A program made the translations under genes and the position numbers. The notes below the pieces were generated by a model. The model worked only from the letters and a program-made list of their open reading frames with translations, was not told the DNA's origin and did no database searches. A DNA stretch of 64,000 nucleotides, taken from assembly GCA_034509755.1 (NCBI GenBank), contig CM067541.1, positions 9,288,001-9,352,000 of the forward strand, read 5' to 3'. This DNA comes from Anisodus tanguticus. Its lineage: Eukaryota; Streptophyta; Magnoliopsida; Solanales; Solanaceae. Positions 1-9,604 of the stretch are shown one piece after another; position 1 is the stretch's first letter; each line of letters starts with the position of its first letter.

Positions 1-540
1 TAAGCATGGTTCGTTAGTTCTGAGCCATGGGTACATAGTGAACAGTAACCTGTGTTTCTGGACTTGATCGTGCCATATATCGTGTAACTGAGAGTTTATC
101 AATGGATCCCTGATTTAAGTCTTTCTTTCCAACAGTGTTCTCAATTAGACTGCTATATTTCATCAAGTTGAACTTTAAAAATTGTAAAATTTGATAAGTA
201 GCATATACTTCTCTTCGAAATTTCTGTTCCTGAATTTTTGTGCTGACAATTCAGTTGTTTGTAGCTTAAGTTTAGAATCTTTTTCTTCAATGACTATGCT
301 TGTAGCTAGAGTTGAAATCACTTTGATAAATTGAAACAAGTGACTCTTTTGGGATTGCTGGTTTTATTGAGTCAAAAAAACTTCGGCATTGGATATTGGA
401 GGTCACTTCCATCTCCATTTCTATGAACATTATCATCTCTAACCTCCTTATATGTGTCAGAGCTATTAGTAGCTCTAGCTAACTAAAGTATGAAGATCCA
501 ATTATCCCTGGTTAATGAATTTTCTTTTCCTGGTCCATAG

Positions 541-2530
541 AGCTGGAATTCTGCAATAATAATGAAGAAATATCTCCCAGTTTGAACAAATATTGGTGTC
601 AAAGGTATCTACTATTTAACAAGTACGATGAAGGAATAAAGATGGATGAAGAAGGATGGTTCTCTGTAACGCCAGAGGCTATAGCCAAGCATCATGCACT
701 TCGCTGTTGTTCTGGTACTATAGTGGATTTCTTTACTGGAGTCGGTGGGAATTCAATTCAATTTGCTAAGAGGTGAGTATGGCTGCGTTTCATTTTCTGT
801 TTTTGGTATGTGCTATATCAGTCTTTAGATTCTTGTCAATGCAAGTATGACATCTTAATCCCATTGGTAATGTGCAATCAAAGGTCATTGGGCCTCATAT
901 TGGAGCTTGTGCTTCGAGTCGTCCTATCTTTGGGCCTCATCTTTCAAGACTTTGTCTGTACTTTAGGCATACTGATTTTGCTAATTGGTTGTATAATGCT
1001 GCTTTATCATTTGGACATCTTCGTTGTTGAAATAATGGAATAGTATTTTGGCTATACTATGGGAAATATTTCTCTTTTATCAGTAAATAAAATATATCTA
1101 TAGCAAGTATTTATGCAGCACTTGTTGGATGCTTTTCTATCTATCCTAGCATGGTTAAGAATGTGGATACTTTCTTTCACCGACAGCGCCTCAAATACCT
1201 GCAATTATTAATTCAATGGATAACTATTTTCAGGAGTAAGCATGTCATTGCTATCGATATTGATCCAAAGAGAATAGACCTTGCTCAATATAATGCTTCC
1301 ATTTATGGAGTTTGTGACCGGATAGACTTCATTAGAGGCGATTCTTTTGTTTTGGCTCCAAATTTGAAGGTAACAAGTTTCTCTATTCTCCAACAGACGT
1401 TTTGTGTGTGTGATAATTTAATTCAGCTTTGTTGGTTCTCTAGTTATTTCCTTTGATTGTGAAAATCTTGTTCAAGTTGTCTTCTCTCTCTTTTCTTTTC
1501 TCCTCTACCTAGTTTCAAGATTTAAGATGGTCTTTACTTTGCTTCAGGCAGATGTAGTCTTTATGTCACCACCTTGGGGAGGACCAGACTACTTGAAGGA
1601 AAGAACATTTGACATGAAAACCATGCTTAGGCCGCATGATGGGTATGCAATTTAGATTTGCCTTGAGACTTCTGCCTCAGTTCTCATATTTCTCAAACAG
1701 TACTTCTCAAAATTGTGCATCTTTTTGTGTATTACTGTCAGGAACTTCCTCTTCAGCATTGGCAGGGGAATTGCCTCCAAAGTTGTTATGTTCCTCCCAA
1801 GAAATGTTGATATCAATCAGTTGGCAGAATTGTCACTCTCTGCAAATCCACCATGGTCATTAGAGGTATTCATCCAGCATTCACCTGTCTTGTTGCAAAT
1901 ATTTGCTTCTATGAGGGCATACACTAATGTAGTTATCTTTCTCCGTAATCACCCTGCTTCAACCCTCCCCCCAAAAGAAACTCGATGAAAGAGGATGTTG
2001 TTTAGTGTCCTGGGACAGATTTTATTTACACTAAATAAGCTTTCCAATTTATTGCTATGGTGTTTGTGTACAAGTTTATGGGGATAATCTGTGTGTATAA
2101 GTATCCGGTATGGGTATGACAAGTTTTTGTCACACCAGTTTTACATCATGATCAATGTTAACACGGATTTATTGCTTTCACTAGTTTCCTTTTCTATACC
2201 TAGAACTGTTTCCATTCAAAACTTTGTGATAAGAGTTGTGACAAAATGGATTTTACTGATTAACTCATTGCTTATTACTTTGGTTGGTATATTTGAAACG
2301 AGTGATTCATCATATCAGCTGTGCTTTCCCTCCCCTGGTCTTCTATTTCTCCTTAAAGCCAGTGGGTGGGCACATATGGGAATTCTTTGTAGTTTGGTTT
2401 CTTAATTGACTTTGTTTATTCATACACTATATTTTATTTTAATTCTGGGAATGCATGTATTCAGGTGGAGAAGAATTACTTAAACGGCAAGTTGAAGGCC
2501 GTTACAGCATACTTCTGTAAACCCTCCTGA
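541..2530 (+). CDS. TGS1: TGS1-like trimethylguanosine synthase, 3' part (partial gene)
   Basis: This is the catalytic part of an RNA cap guanine-N2 methyltransferase, which in other eukaryotes converts the m7G cap of snRNA and snoRNA to trimethylguanosine in the nucleus. Exons read from GT-AG sites with matching phases: 541-772, 1234-1369, 1548-1642, 1742-1865 and 2465-2530. The SAM-binding motif is DFFTGVGGN at the end of the first exon, the ribose-binding acidic loop is AIDIDPKRI, and the catalytic motif SPPWGGPDY includes the Trp that stacks on the cap guanine in TGS1. The stop codon is TGA at 2528-2530. Exons upstream of 541 are not visible, so the N-terminal part lies outside the window or in unrecognised exons in 1-540. 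The last coding exon is partly duplicated just downstream. No disabling change is seen. The family call is firm; the 5' limit is not. Confidence 0.9.
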
Positions 2531-2696
2531 TAAGCTGTGGTCATATGAATCTTGTAATCTGTTTTGCCAAGTGGAACTATGGATATCTTCTTAAAATGGC
2601 AAAGTTGAAGGCTGTTACAGCTTACTTCTCTGGACCCTCCTGACAACCTGTGCTTGGATGAATCTGGTAATTTCTTCGCCAAGTGGAATTATGGAT
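2486..2696 (+). repeat. Tandem duplication of the TGS1 terminal exon end
   Basis: The end of the last TGS1 exon plus its first 3' UTR bases (from 2486) recurs about 112 bp further on (from 2598). Both copies hold a version of GTTGAAGGC, then GTTACAGC, then ACCCTCCTGA, followed by a shared CCAAGTGGAA and TATGGATA. The second copy has an extra A after GGCAA, so it does not continue the same reading frame. It lies in the 3' UTR of the predicted gene. Confidence 0.85.
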
Positions 2697-3856
2697 ACCT
2701 TTCTCTGGAGCACATGACCTTCTTCTATATAGTGATGTATGTAACAAATATGCTCAATATATACTTTATATGAAGTGGAATTGGCAGTGATTGTTGTCAG
2801 ACACATTTGTTTTCCATTGACGTTGGTATTAGCAGGAAGGGTTATGTAGAGCTCTACTAGTTAGCAGAGCAATGGAATTCCGGCAAGTGAAATTTTTAGT
2901 TGCCAATCACGGAAAAGGTGCACGAGTCTTATCCGTCTAGTTCTGCAGTGTACATGTAAGGATCCCTTCTCTCGGGGTTTTAATGTGTGGCAATTCCATA
3001 GCATCCAAGGGTGTGGCCTACTTGTCTATGAAGTTTTTTGAAAACCATTGGAGAGCAGGGTTAGTATCAACAAAGTCAAAAGCGCTAGGTGATTTCTTCT
3101 CATCCTCAAGGTTTGATGGGCAAAGTTACTAGATACTTGTGTGATGGGAGGTAGCAGGTACATAGTGGAACAATCTAAGATTGCATAAGCTGACATGAAC
3201 ATTACCATTATTGATTATAGAAACAAAACTTGTGGAAATTTCATTAACCATATTGCTGCTTACTGCAGCTGGCCGCTGTTGTTTGTGCTGCGAATCGGGA
3301 AAAGTATGCTGGGAATTGACTGACAATTAGACTTGGAAGATAGAAAATGATTCAACTCTGTGCCTTGGTGTCCGACTCTGCTCTTTTAGATGTGATTAAG
3401 TTTGGATGACATGGTTGTGAAACGCCATTTCGATTGGACTATGTAGAAATTATTATACTTGAACTTACATCTCGTAATTTTCTACTATATGTGTAACCAT
3501 GACAGCTAGAAACTAAAATTTTGTAGTAATATTTTGCATAATTATCAAATGTTCAAACCCGTGGCTTAGCAGTATTAGGGAATTAAGAGTAGTGGCTATT
3601 CAAATGCTTCTTTTTATGGTGGGGTGGCGCCAAATGACTAGCATATTGTCGTGCTCAATCAAATAGTAATGAACAATGACTATGATTTGGAATGAACGCA
3701 GTCATCTTGTAAAGGTTCTCAAAAAAAGTTCTTTTTTTTATGAATTTGGAAAAGCTATGAATGGCTACCACAAATATCACTTTTCATACATGGCTCGAGG
3801 ATATTTTCACCCTGACTGAGTAAAATGGAGCAGATTCATTTGTAAGTTAATCGTGT
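2697..3856. other. TGS1 3' UTR and intergenic space
   Basis: No convincing coding region is seen on either strand. The sequence probably holds the rest of the TGS1 3' UTR, then a spacer between two convergent genes, because the lipase relic reads on the other strand from 4833 down to 3857. Small ORFs here show no recognisable motif. Confidence 0.5.
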
Positions 3857-4833
3857 TTAAGTCCTTGTGATTTGAGGAAGATGAAGAACAGATCCTAAGC
3901 TGGTAAGATTAACATAATCTACCAGACCATGAGCTGATAATCCCGGGATTACTAATCCTACCATCCTAAACATTATCTCAGACCAACTTTGTTTGTAATC
4001 ACTTTCCTTTATCCAAGAGAGTATAAAACTCCTAATTAGCTCAAAAGCAGCATTCAGCACCTTGTTTGGTTCTTCCTCCAGAACCTGCAATTAGTAACAA
4101 ATTATTACTTTGCTGAATTGAAACTAACCCCATAAACAACTGAAATTTAATTAAGACTGATCAACTTGTTTAATTTCCTAATCAATGATATTGATAGATG
4201 TGTCTCCAATGCGGTGACCAAAGTACCATATATAGTCTTTTAGCTCGAACTATATATACAAATCGGAGAGTCCTAAAGGTAATTCTCTTCGTTCAAAAAA
4301 AGAATGACATACCTAAAATACTTAAACATCAAACTTCTTCAATTTCTCCATCATGAAATTCCCAAATTGTTCATCTCCAACTCTAGGTTGTCCAAATGTA
4401 TATACCCCTTCAAGTTTATCCAATAGCCACTCTTCTTCATGCAAAATTTTCACACTTGCAAATAAAATTGCTAATGCACCACCTAAGCTATGTCCTGTCA
4501 CAATGAACTTTGCTTTCTCATTTTTGCTCAATATTTTCTTCAAATCTTCTCTGATTTTGTAATATGCAAATTGCTTAGTATCGTTATTTTGTTCTTGGGC
4601 TTCTTGATTAATATATTTGGGCCAGCCCATGGGCTTTTGCAACCCTAGGGCTTTCATGAACCCTGCATGGATTTTACCCATGCCTTCAAGATCATACCAT
4701 GATAGGTCTATATCTGTAATCCATGCATTTGCATAAAATGGGCCTGTCCCTCTAAATGCTACCACAACTAAATTTGGATCTTCAATTTGGTCTTGAAACA
4801 TTGTGGCTCGGGTCCAATATTGTTCCTCGTAAG
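3857..4833 (-). pseudogene. Class 3 lipase relic (OBL1-like triacylglycerol lipase)
   Basis: The fragment resembles plant oil-body lipases, which hydrolyse triacylglycerol on lipid droplets. The exon at 4833-4313 carries the VAFRGTGPF segment, the nucleophile elbow GHSLGGALA and the FGQPRVGD block. It starts after a good acceptor (TTTTGCAG) and ends at AG|GTATGT. One extra T in GATGTTTAAG creates a TAA at 4322-4324; read without it the frame would continue four more residues to the donor. A second exon starts at 4084 after TTGCAG and encodes the C-terminal block with GLVIPGLSAH and DYVN, ending at 3857. The exon expected between them in this family, which carries the final catalytic His region, is not present in the 230-bp intron, and no N-terminal exons are visible upstream. 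I call it a truncated pseudogene. A short expressed fragment is possible but would lack a full triad. Confidence 0.8.
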
Positions 4834-5690
4834 CTGCAAAACAAATGAATTAATAAGAAAATTTCACTTTCTGTTTGCATCTTTACATCCATTTTATTTA
4901 TTTTTATATTTTGCAGAACCAAAAGAAAAGGGAATCGAGTATGTGTTTTTTTTCTTTTTTTGAGTTTAACGTCTACATATACTATCATCGGTGGAGCCAA
5001 AAAATTTAATAAGGAGATTAAAAAATATAACACTAAAAGTTTTACTTTATATAAAGAGGATTCAACGAGTTAATATATAGACGTAAACATTTTTTTTATA
5101 CTTATATGCGCGGTATAATTTTTCGGCGAAGGAGATTCAATTAAACCGTCATTCACCATACATAGCTTCGTTATTGTATACAATGATGGTATAAATCATA
5201 TTTTTATACTATCAGGCCACCTAAAAAGTAATTATGAGTGTCGGTTTAGATTAATAACCTAGAAAAGAAGCACGTTATGTGCTACAATAGGTTAAGGTAC
5301 AATAGTAGTGTAAAATTTCTCGATATTATCAATGTATAAGTAATCATTTTGCTTTTACTCCCAGAATTTGTTTTTGCACTATTGCTCGATCTTTTATACT
5401 TAGTTATTAAATTAAATTTGTATCCGATTTAATTTAACTTTACTTTAGAAGAAAAACCAAACACTATTGAATTGGAGATTAAAAAAATGGAGCAAATGAA
5501 CTGATAACATTTTAGTTCTCTTGGGCTGTCAAACAAGACAAGCCCATATAATATATCATTTTCAAATGGCCCGGCTAATATTTTTGGGACTAGTTGGGCA
5601 TTTTCAAGCCTTTTTATCATATTGCTCATTTAACATTTTCCTGTGAAATAGGTAATAATGAGAAGGGTGATTGACCTATATATACATAAT
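4834..5690. other. AT-rich intergenic stretch
   Basis: This stretch lies upstream of the lipase relic, where N-terminal lipase exons would be expected. I could not recognise any in the minus-strand frames. The sequence is AT-rich with short T runs. Confidence 0.5.
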
Positions 5691-6470
5691 AAGAAAAGTA
5701 TTTACAAAATATAACAAAAATTTTCAATTTACAAACCATAGCAATAGATTTCTTATAAAATATATACGAAGTTTTAGCACAACTTTTTTTAAAAAAATAT
5801 TTTTCTATTTTTTTTAAAATAGTATTTTTTTTTTTAAATATTTATTTTAAAAATATATTCCCCCCCCCCCCCCCCCCAAGGCTTAAAAAAATTGTTCAAA
5901 ATTTTGTGTATGAAAACTGTGTGAAAATGAATGAAATGTGTATATATAGTTCAAGGCTTAACAATTTCCCTCAATTTTTTGTGTAGAAAAATGGTGTATC
6001 TCTTCTCTTATATTGCTATTGCTATCATTTTATAACATAATGATATATTTTCTTATTTACAAAACATAACAAAAAATTTATAAAATATAACAGATCTTCA
6101 TTTTCATACCTTTTTTAAAAAAGTATTATTTTTTTTAAATTATTTTTAAAATTAATTATTTTTTTAGTTTTTTTCGCTCAAGGCTTGAACAATTCAGTCA
6201 TTTTTTGTGTATAGAAACGGTATGAAATGTGTCTATGTGAGTGAAATTTTTAATTCAGTTTTCGTACACAAATTTTGATCGCACTTTTTAAGCCTTGAGC
6301 GAGATATACACATTTCATACATTTTTCATACAATAAAATTTTGAGCAATTTTTAAGCATTAAATATTGTATGAAAGTTGTATACAATGTTATTGTATTAA
6401 TTTTTCAGAAACCTAACATGAACTTTATATAAAAAAAAATGTGAGCGAAATGCTAAGCCTTGAGCGAGAT
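5691..6470. repeat. Cluster of short direct and inverted repeats around CGCTCAAGGCTT
   Basis: The 12-mer CGCTCAAGGCTT occurs forward at 6175-6186 and as its reverse complement at 6290-6301 and 6455-6466. Shorter AAGGCTT versions lie at 5878 and near 5954. The phrase TTTACAAAAYATAACAAAAA recurs near 5700 and 6057, which suggests a degenerate tandem duplication of about 360 bp. An 18-base run of C (5860-5877) lies inside. The 6175-6301 interval has the form of a small MITE with 12-bp inverted ends. No coding signal is seen. Confidence 0.6.
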
Positions 6471-6475
6471 ATAAG

Positions 6476-6903
6476 TAGAGAGGAGGAGGAGACTTTCTTC
6501 TTATTTCAAGTGTATATTTTTATTCCTTCAAATGTGAATAATATCTCAATTTATAGGATGAAACCACCCAATGAAAGTTACAAATATTAAGTGCCCAAGT
6601 TAATAGGTACATGTAACCACCCAATGGAGGTTACAAATAATAAGTGCCCAAATTAATAGGTATATGTAACATACAAAAGGTTAGTGAATGTGTATGGACA
6701 TCCATACAAAGGATATGTTTTTCATAACACTACCCCTTGGATGTCCATATTTAATGTGCCTCGTTAAAAATCAGTGGGAAAAAATTCTAGTGAAGGAAAA
6801 AGAGTACACATTTTTAATAATACATATTTTGGTTGCCTAATTAAAAACCTTACAAGGAAAACTCAGTGGGGCAAAACCTTATACGAAAAACAGAGTACAA
6901 CAT
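6476..6903 (-). repeat. 3' LTR of a truncated copia element
   Basis: On the minus strand the purine tract CAGGGGGAG is followed within a few bases by TGTTGTACTCTG, a plausible LTR start. The LTR then runs down to about 6476, where the CGCTCAAGGCTT repeat cluster begins. The end coordinate is approximate because the partner LTR is missing. Confidence 0.6.
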
Positions 6904-6928
6904 GTATTAACTCCCCCTGATGAGAACT

Positions 6929-7980
6929 TTAGGCCAAATGCTTGAGTCTTCGCATTCCAATCTTGTGTACCATCTTCTCGAAAGTTGCAGTTGGCAGAGA
7001 TTTAGTGAACAAATCCGCCATATTATCACTTGAACGAATTTGTTGCACGTTGATATCACCATTCTTTTGGAGCTCGTGTGTGAAGAACAACTTTGGTGAA
7101 ATGTGTTTTGTCCTATCTCCTTTTATGAATCCTCCCTTCAATTGAGCAATGCATGTTCCATTATCTTCATATAATATTGTGGGTATTTTGTCACATTTAA
7201 ACAACATTTTTCTCGAATGAGATGTATCATTGACCTCAGACACACAACTTCTCGACTTGCTTCATGAATTGCTATTATTTCGACATGATTTGAAGAGGTC
7301 GCCACGATAGACTGCTTTGTAGATCGCCAAGATACGGCAGCACCCCCAAATATAAATACATAGCATGTTTGAGATCTAGCTTTGTGTGGGTCAGATAAAT
7401 ACTCTGCATCAGCATAACCAACAAGATCGGGACTGCAATTGTTAGAGTAAAATAAGCACAAATCGACAGTCCCTTTTAGATATCGCAATATGTGTTTAAT
7501 TCCGTTCCAGTGTCTCCTTGTAGGAGCACAACTATATCTTGCTAACACATTAACTGAAAATGCTATGTCAGGCCTTGTGGTATTGGCAAGATATATTAGT
7601 GCACTGATTGCACAAAGATATGGTACTTCAGGACCAAGAATTTCCTCATTCTTTTCTTGTGGTCGAAACGGATCTTTATTCACATCAAGTGATCTAACAA
7701 CCATCGGAGTACTTAATGAATGTGCTTCATCCATATAAAATCGTTTCAACATTTTTTCTGTATATGCAGATTGATGGACAAAGATACTATTTGTCAAATG
7801 TTCAATTTGTAAACCAAGACATAATTTTGTCTTTCCAAGATCTTTCATCTAAAATTCCTTCTTTAAATAATCAATCGCCTTTTTGAGCTTTGCAGAAGTT
7901 CCAATGAGGTTTATGTCGTCAACATATACATCAAGTATTACAAACTCCGATATTGTTTTCTTTATAAAAACACATGGGCA
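6929..7980 (-). pseudogene. Copia pol 3' fragment (end of RT and RNase H)
   Basis: This is the end of a Ty1-copia polyprotein different from the three bounded elements. On the minus strand it carries the RT C-terminal segment KDLGKTKLCLGLQIEH, then a copia RNase H with GYADAEYLSDP and the terminal RSSDNMADLFTKSLP block. A frameshift separates the two parts near 7140-7240. The upstream end stops near 7990, where a hAT-like repeat begins, so protease, integrase and most of RT are absent. The end sequence resembles the Tork/Tnt1 group, but the lineage is inference. It cannot be autonomous. Confidence 0.85.
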
Positions 7981-7995
7981 AATGGTATCATTTGA

Positions 7996-8795
7996 AGGAG
8001 TGGGCAAAAAACCCAAAGAATCGAAAAAATCGAACCGAACCGAAAATTCGGTTCGGTTTTTTCTCGGTTTTTTTATAAAAAAAACACGATTTTTTGAAAA
8101 ACCTAACCGAAAATCCTGATTCGGTTCGGTTTTTTATTTTTGATATGAACCGAACCGAAAAACCGAATTAAATATATCATTTTTTTTTATTTTTTGTTTT
8201 AGGCTACTACTATCTCTTGAATCATAGCCATTGAAGCCAATCTATGAAGCTTTTATGAAAGTCGCATGCGGCATGAACTTGATTAACATATCACGGAAAC
8301 ATTGACATAAAATGTAGAGAGAAAGTAGTTGTAAATTGGTAAAAATTTAAATGGCCATAACTCTGCGCTCGGATGTTCGTGTTACCCGATTTCTTTTTTA
8401 TTTTGTTTATTCTTTCGAGACGGGGCCGGTCAAACTGGCGCAACCAATTTTTAGAAATACATCTTTTTTCCCAATCAATTTGTGTTTTTCCCCAAATCGA
8501 TTTCTAATTTTCCTTTTCTTTAGTAAACTTCTCACGATACACAATAGATTTCAACGTCGAAATTTCATGATAGTGTAGGTGTGAATGTCAATTTCAGTTT
8601 TGGAAATTCAATTTAAAAAAATATATATATATCCGACCCGGCCCACTAAAAAAACCGATATAATCCAATACGTTCGGCGATATAAACCGAACATATCGGT
8701 TTTAAAAAAAAAAGTTGTATTCGGTTTTTTTTTTTTAAAAATGATTTTTTTTCGTTCATATTTTTCGGATATAAACCGATATATGCCCACCCCTA
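7996..8795. mobile_element. hAT-like non-autonomous element rich in CCGAA/TTCGG
   Basis: The left end reads AGGAGTGGGCA and the right end, reverse complemented, reads TAGGGGTGGGCATA. This matches the common plant hAT terminal pattern. Subterminal DNA is full of CGAACCGAA and CGGTTTT repeats, as is usual for hAT transposase binding arrays. No transposase is encoded. The two flanks belong to different older elements and no target duplication remains. Confidence 0.6.
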
Positions 8796-9391
8796 CATCC
8801 GAGGAATGAATCATAATCTTGGCTCAACTACCACCTTCAATCCACATAGTAATGTACCCAATACAAGCCGTATCTCAACCTACAAGGCATTTGAGCTTAG
8901 GACGGGATCAAAGTACATTACTTTGTAGATAAGGCGCGTATTGACCTCAAGTCTAAGGACTTATATCTCCCATACGCTGATCATATGTTAGACATGTATA
9001 ACAAACAATATATCAGCAGGGTATACCAATACTTTCAAAGTATCCATGTGTCCATCACGAGTAACCATTACTCGTAGTAGGTGAGACATACTACATCCTC
9101 TAAGGATGTGATGCAGACCACATGTCGACTTATCATATATCATTGATATCTCATTATCGATGATCATTAGTCGAGGCTATTTTAAGAGTTACGCTCTATC
9201 ATAAAATATCTCACTCTATTAATGACAACGTAAGCTCAAGGGATGCACATTAATGAATAATTACAAACAATCAAATAATGATTCAATAATTGCAAGTGCC
9301 AAAATATTAATCTCCATTAATAATAATATGAATGTGTATAAAGTACATTTATCCTAATATAAATTGTCTCTAGGACATAAATATACTTTCA
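8796..9391. repeat. Fragment of the LTR family seen as a solo LTR at 48.8-50.3 kb
   Basis: The sequence from GAGGAATGAATC to ATATACTTTCA follows 49738-50317 closely along its whole length, with small changes. It ends with the same terminal TTTCA. The first roughly 920 bp of the LTR are missing, and a hAT-like element occupies that side. Confidence 0.85.
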
Positions 9392-9392
9392 C

Positions 9393-9604
9393 CGAGAACC
9401 TCCAGCTAAGATTGCGGAGGAATGTTAGAATCCCATAATTACTTCTCATTTATTATAATTGATATTGTAATATATTGTAATTATTATGATTGTAATTAGT
9501 ATCTTATATTTTAGGTAAGGTAGATTAGTCTTCCACTATTCAAGCCTAGGATGTATGTATATATATTGTATCTTTGGGATAATATTGGATCAAGGAATCA
9601 ATTC
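9393..9604 (+). mobile_element. 3' end and LTR of a copia element related to element C
   Basis: GAGAACCTCCAGCTAAGATT followed by GCGGAGGA matches the end of copia C in reverse complement (pol end plus purine tract). A short LTR of about 182 bp from 9423 (TGTTAGAATCCC) follows; it resembles the 205-bp LTRs of C, including CATCTTATATTTTAGGTAA-like and GTAGATTAG blocks. The LTR runs straight into the C-terminal end of the subtilase relic, so this insertion or rearrangement truncated that gene. It lies in + orientation. Confidence 0.7.

Noticed and set aside
810..1043. 77-codon ORF between TGS1 exons
   Set aside because: It lies within a GT-AG intron bounded by well-phased TGS1 exons and has no motif.
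5429..5629. 66-codon minus-strand ORF considered as the missing lipase N-terminal exon
   Set aside because: No lipase-family motif, splice signal or hydrophobic pattern supports it.
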